DNA of 59,588 bases from positions 1-59,588 of the forward strand of contig JAVKOQ010000319.1 in NCBI GenBank assembly GCA_031835245.1, written 5' to 3'. Source of the stretch: Balamuthia mandrillaris (Eukaryota > Discosea > Longamoebia > Balamuthiidae). The notes below the pieces were generated by a model, which did not search any database, was not told where the DNA came from, and saw only the letters and a program-made list of their open reading frames with translations. The translations under genes were made by a program, and so were the position numbers. This document shows positions 57,982 to 59,588 of this stretch, piece after piece. How positions within the stretch are numbered: position 1 is the first letter of the stretch; each line of letters opens with the position of its first letter.

Positions 57982-58665
57982 GGTGAGACGAGAAACAACG
58001 ACGAGAAACAAGAAGAAGACTGACAAAGGAAACAACAACAAAGAAAGATGAAGGGAAAAGCATACCAGGTTAAAAGGCTCACGAATGCGTCTAATGAGGG
58101 CAAGCGACAAGTGATGAAAGTCGTTAGAGCCATAGAAAGTAATGGGAGGGCCGTGCTCGTTGCTATCCACCGTACCGAACGCCTTATTGAGCTCTCGCTC
58201 AAAGCCCCAAAAGTCTCGAAAGGAGCAGTCCATCCGCAGCGGCACGCACCACTCCTTCAGGTGCAGCACCTTGGGCTTAAACTCCTCGATGAACTGCTTC
58301 TGCAGGAGCAGAGCGTCATCCAAGTTGATCACGCGAACGCGCAAGTCCCAGCCTTCCGGTCTCCTCCTTTTCCTCGTCTTCTTTTCATTCTCCTCCTCCT
58401 CTTGTTTTCCAGAGAGAAGAAGGAGCTTGTCCTGGTGGGCGCGTAATCTTTGGCGGAGGAGAGCCTCCTGGGGGGAGTAGCCCTCCAGCCGCTCCAACGC
58501 CAAGTAGTTGTGGCGAGCGTAGAGCAAGTAGAGAGCTGCGCCGCAGAGGGCCACCGCGCCCGCTGCCCCTGTGCCCCTCAGCAGCTTACGGAGGGTATCC
58601 CCATGCAGCGGGGCGAAGGGCCAGCCGCCCATCACCGCCACCACCCCCACCATTTGTTCCGTCAT
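56857..58665 (-). CDS. Arginase/deacetylase-fold (ureohydrolase-like) protein with N-terminal TM
   Basis: Five exons, complement(56857..57254, 57317..57549, 57620..57730, 57835..57905, 58066..58665), 470 aa. A TM helix near the start (AGAVALCGAALYLLYA about 33-50) is followed by a basic segment. The catalytic-like part reads GPPITFYGSNDFHHLSLALI, LLLDNHPDYLKYYPGLHCGCW, YITLDKDCML and VIAIDVTGDFSP. The DNHPD, DKD and DVTGD triplet is the Mn-site pattern of ureohydrolase-fold proteins, related to arginase and bacterial relatives of unknown substrate. Classical arginase would have DAHxD and SxDxDxxDP, so the substrate is open. The C-terminus is Glu/Lys-rich. The exon 2/3 junction (CA|C) is less certain than the rest. 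Confidence 0.75.
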
Positions 58666-59302
58666 CTTTTCTTTTCTTTTATTTTCTTTTCTTTTATTTT
58701 CTTATATTTTTATTTTATTTTATTTTATTTTATTTTATTTTATTTTCTTTTATTTTATGGTTATTTTATTTTATTTTCTTTTCTTTATTATATTTTTCAT
58801 TTCTTTTCTTTTCTTTTATTTTGTTCGATTAAAATTTTATTACCCGGTGCACCACAGAGAGGAATGTGGATACTAGGGAGGAGGAGGAAACAGAAGGAAG
58901 AACAAAAGAAGAGCTGTGCCAGGCGGCCCCTTCTGTCTCCCGGGCTCAAAGCCACGAGAGAACATGAGTAAAAAAAAGGGGGACCAGGGTGGCGGAGATG
59001 CACACCGAGGGCAAACTGTTGCTTGCCGCTTGCGTGCATCGCGCATTCGATGTGGCATATGTTCTTACCAACAAGCCACTATGACTTGATGGCCTTTTTA
59101 TATGCACAGAAAGAGAAGAGCAAGGAGAAGCAGCGAAAAGAGGAAGAGGGAAGAGAACCAAGAGAGGAAAGAGAGGAGAGGGGAGAGAGAACGGGGAGAA
59201 GAGGAGAGACGTATCCAATAGGGGCTTGTTCTATAATTACGATTTTGAATAACAGAGAAAAAATGCATCACCTTTACGTTTTGGCAGTTCATTAAAGCTT
59301 GC
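58666..59302. other. Intergenic with (TTTTA)n-type repeat
   Basis: 637 bp. From about 58668 to 58830 the plus strand is TTTTA and TTTTC pentamers (imperfect (TTTTA)n). The rest, to 59302, has a GA/GAA-rich block (59107-59205) and AT-rich 3' UTR-like DNA of the IQGAP-like gene. No gene seen. Confidence 0.6.
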
Positions 59303-59588
59303 TTACTTCTTGCCAAGGAAGAACTTGTTGATAAGGAAGATGGTCATGTTGACGTCCAGAGTGACCTGCTCGAGCTCGAGGTACTCCACGCCGTTGTAAT
59401 GCCTCTCGAGGAGGTCGTCCAATTCGAGGGTCATCTTCTCCACAGAGATGCCGGCAATCTTGGCCACAATGTCAAACATGCCGACCTCCTCCGAGGAGAT
59501 GATGAACTGGGTCTTCTTCCTGCTGATGGCAGGCACCTCTGAGTCCACGATGACGCCCTTCTTAGCGAGGTCCTTGTAGCTAAACTTG
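59303..59588 (-). CDS. IQGAP-like protein, RasGAP C-terminal domain (partial)
   Basis: Cut by the window end; the 94 residues seen are the protein's C-terminus, stop at 59303-59305. KFSYKDLAKKGVIVDSE, then FIISSEEVGMFDIVAKIAG, LDDLLERHYNGVEYLELEQV and VNMTIFLINKFFLGKK match the RasGAP_C domain that follows the GAP-related domain of IQGAPs (YKEL..KGV, ISS.EVGVFEV, DLLQLQYEGV, LLIFLLNKKFF). In amoebae IQGAP-like proteins bind Rac and cortexillin in the cell cortex. Calponin-homology or IQ motifs, if any, are outside. Identity secure for the domain, less for the subtype. Confidence 0.88.
   Translation of the reverse strand, partial: KFSYKDLAKKGVIVDSEVPAISRKKTQFIISSEEVGMFDIVAKIAGISVEKMTLELDDLLERHYNGVEYLELEQVTLDVNMTIFLINKFFLGKK

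Overview
The window is nuclear DNA from a eukaryote with small, intron-rich, tightly packed genes. I recognise 26 genes in 59.6 kb, two of them cut by the window ends. Introns are short (about 50-110 nt), pyrimidine-rich or A-rich, and a few are inflated by microsatellites. A signal-peptide/CXCXC-repeat/single-TM lectin, Rictor, a NOX2-type oxidase, an IQGAP-type tail and a RasGEF together suggest a free-living amoeba of the Acanthamoeba/Balamuthia type (Discosea, Amoebozoa). The lineage is an inference; no marker such as rRNA is present. Gene models were built by hand: each exon chain was tested for splice signals, reading phase and family alignment, and every total is a multiple of three.

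Layout: RPB6 tail (+), small two-TM protein (-), RPL19 (+), RAMP4/SERP1 (-), GLE1 (+), a decayed coding remnant (-), NOP2 (-), V-ATPase subunit G (+), RPB5 (-), plastin-like CH protein (+), unknown one-TM protein (+), a 27-repeat CXCXC lectin-like receptor (-), DJ-1/PfpI (+), RRM plus anticodon-binding-domain protein (-), GDP-fucose transporter (+), secreted EGF protein (-), BICRA/GLTSCR1 (+), triple-PH protein (-), Rictor (+), eIF3e (-), Miro (+), NADPH oxidase (-), LYS1 (-), RAD17 (+), RasGEF (+), arginase-like protein (-), IQGAP-like tail (-). Strands nearly alternate, so most upstream regions are shared divergent promoters.

There is no operon logic; the genes are mostly housekeeping (transcription, translation, rRNA modification, mRNA export, ER, mitochondria, checkpoint) with a signalling/cytoskeleton group (plastin-like, triple-PH, Rictor, RasGEF, IQGAP, NOX) and a surface group (lectin, EGF protein, GDP-fucose transporter).

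Most notable observations: (1) a 60-nt sequence, 57/60 identical, forms the 3' end of two introns in unrelated genes and stops exactly at both acceptors, like an introner element; (2) a U12-type AT-AC intron in RAD17; (3) a 7-nt microexon that completes a PH domain; (4) a 27-repeat CXCXC receptor in which retention of one intron would replace the TM anchor by a GPI-signal-like tail; (5) a GTCGAC-centred motif clustered in intergenic regions, with a bipartite triplicated form at RPB5/plastin; (6) (TTCTTG)n tracts found in the same sense orientation in three introns; (7) a plastin-like protein with an unrecognised C-terminal domain.
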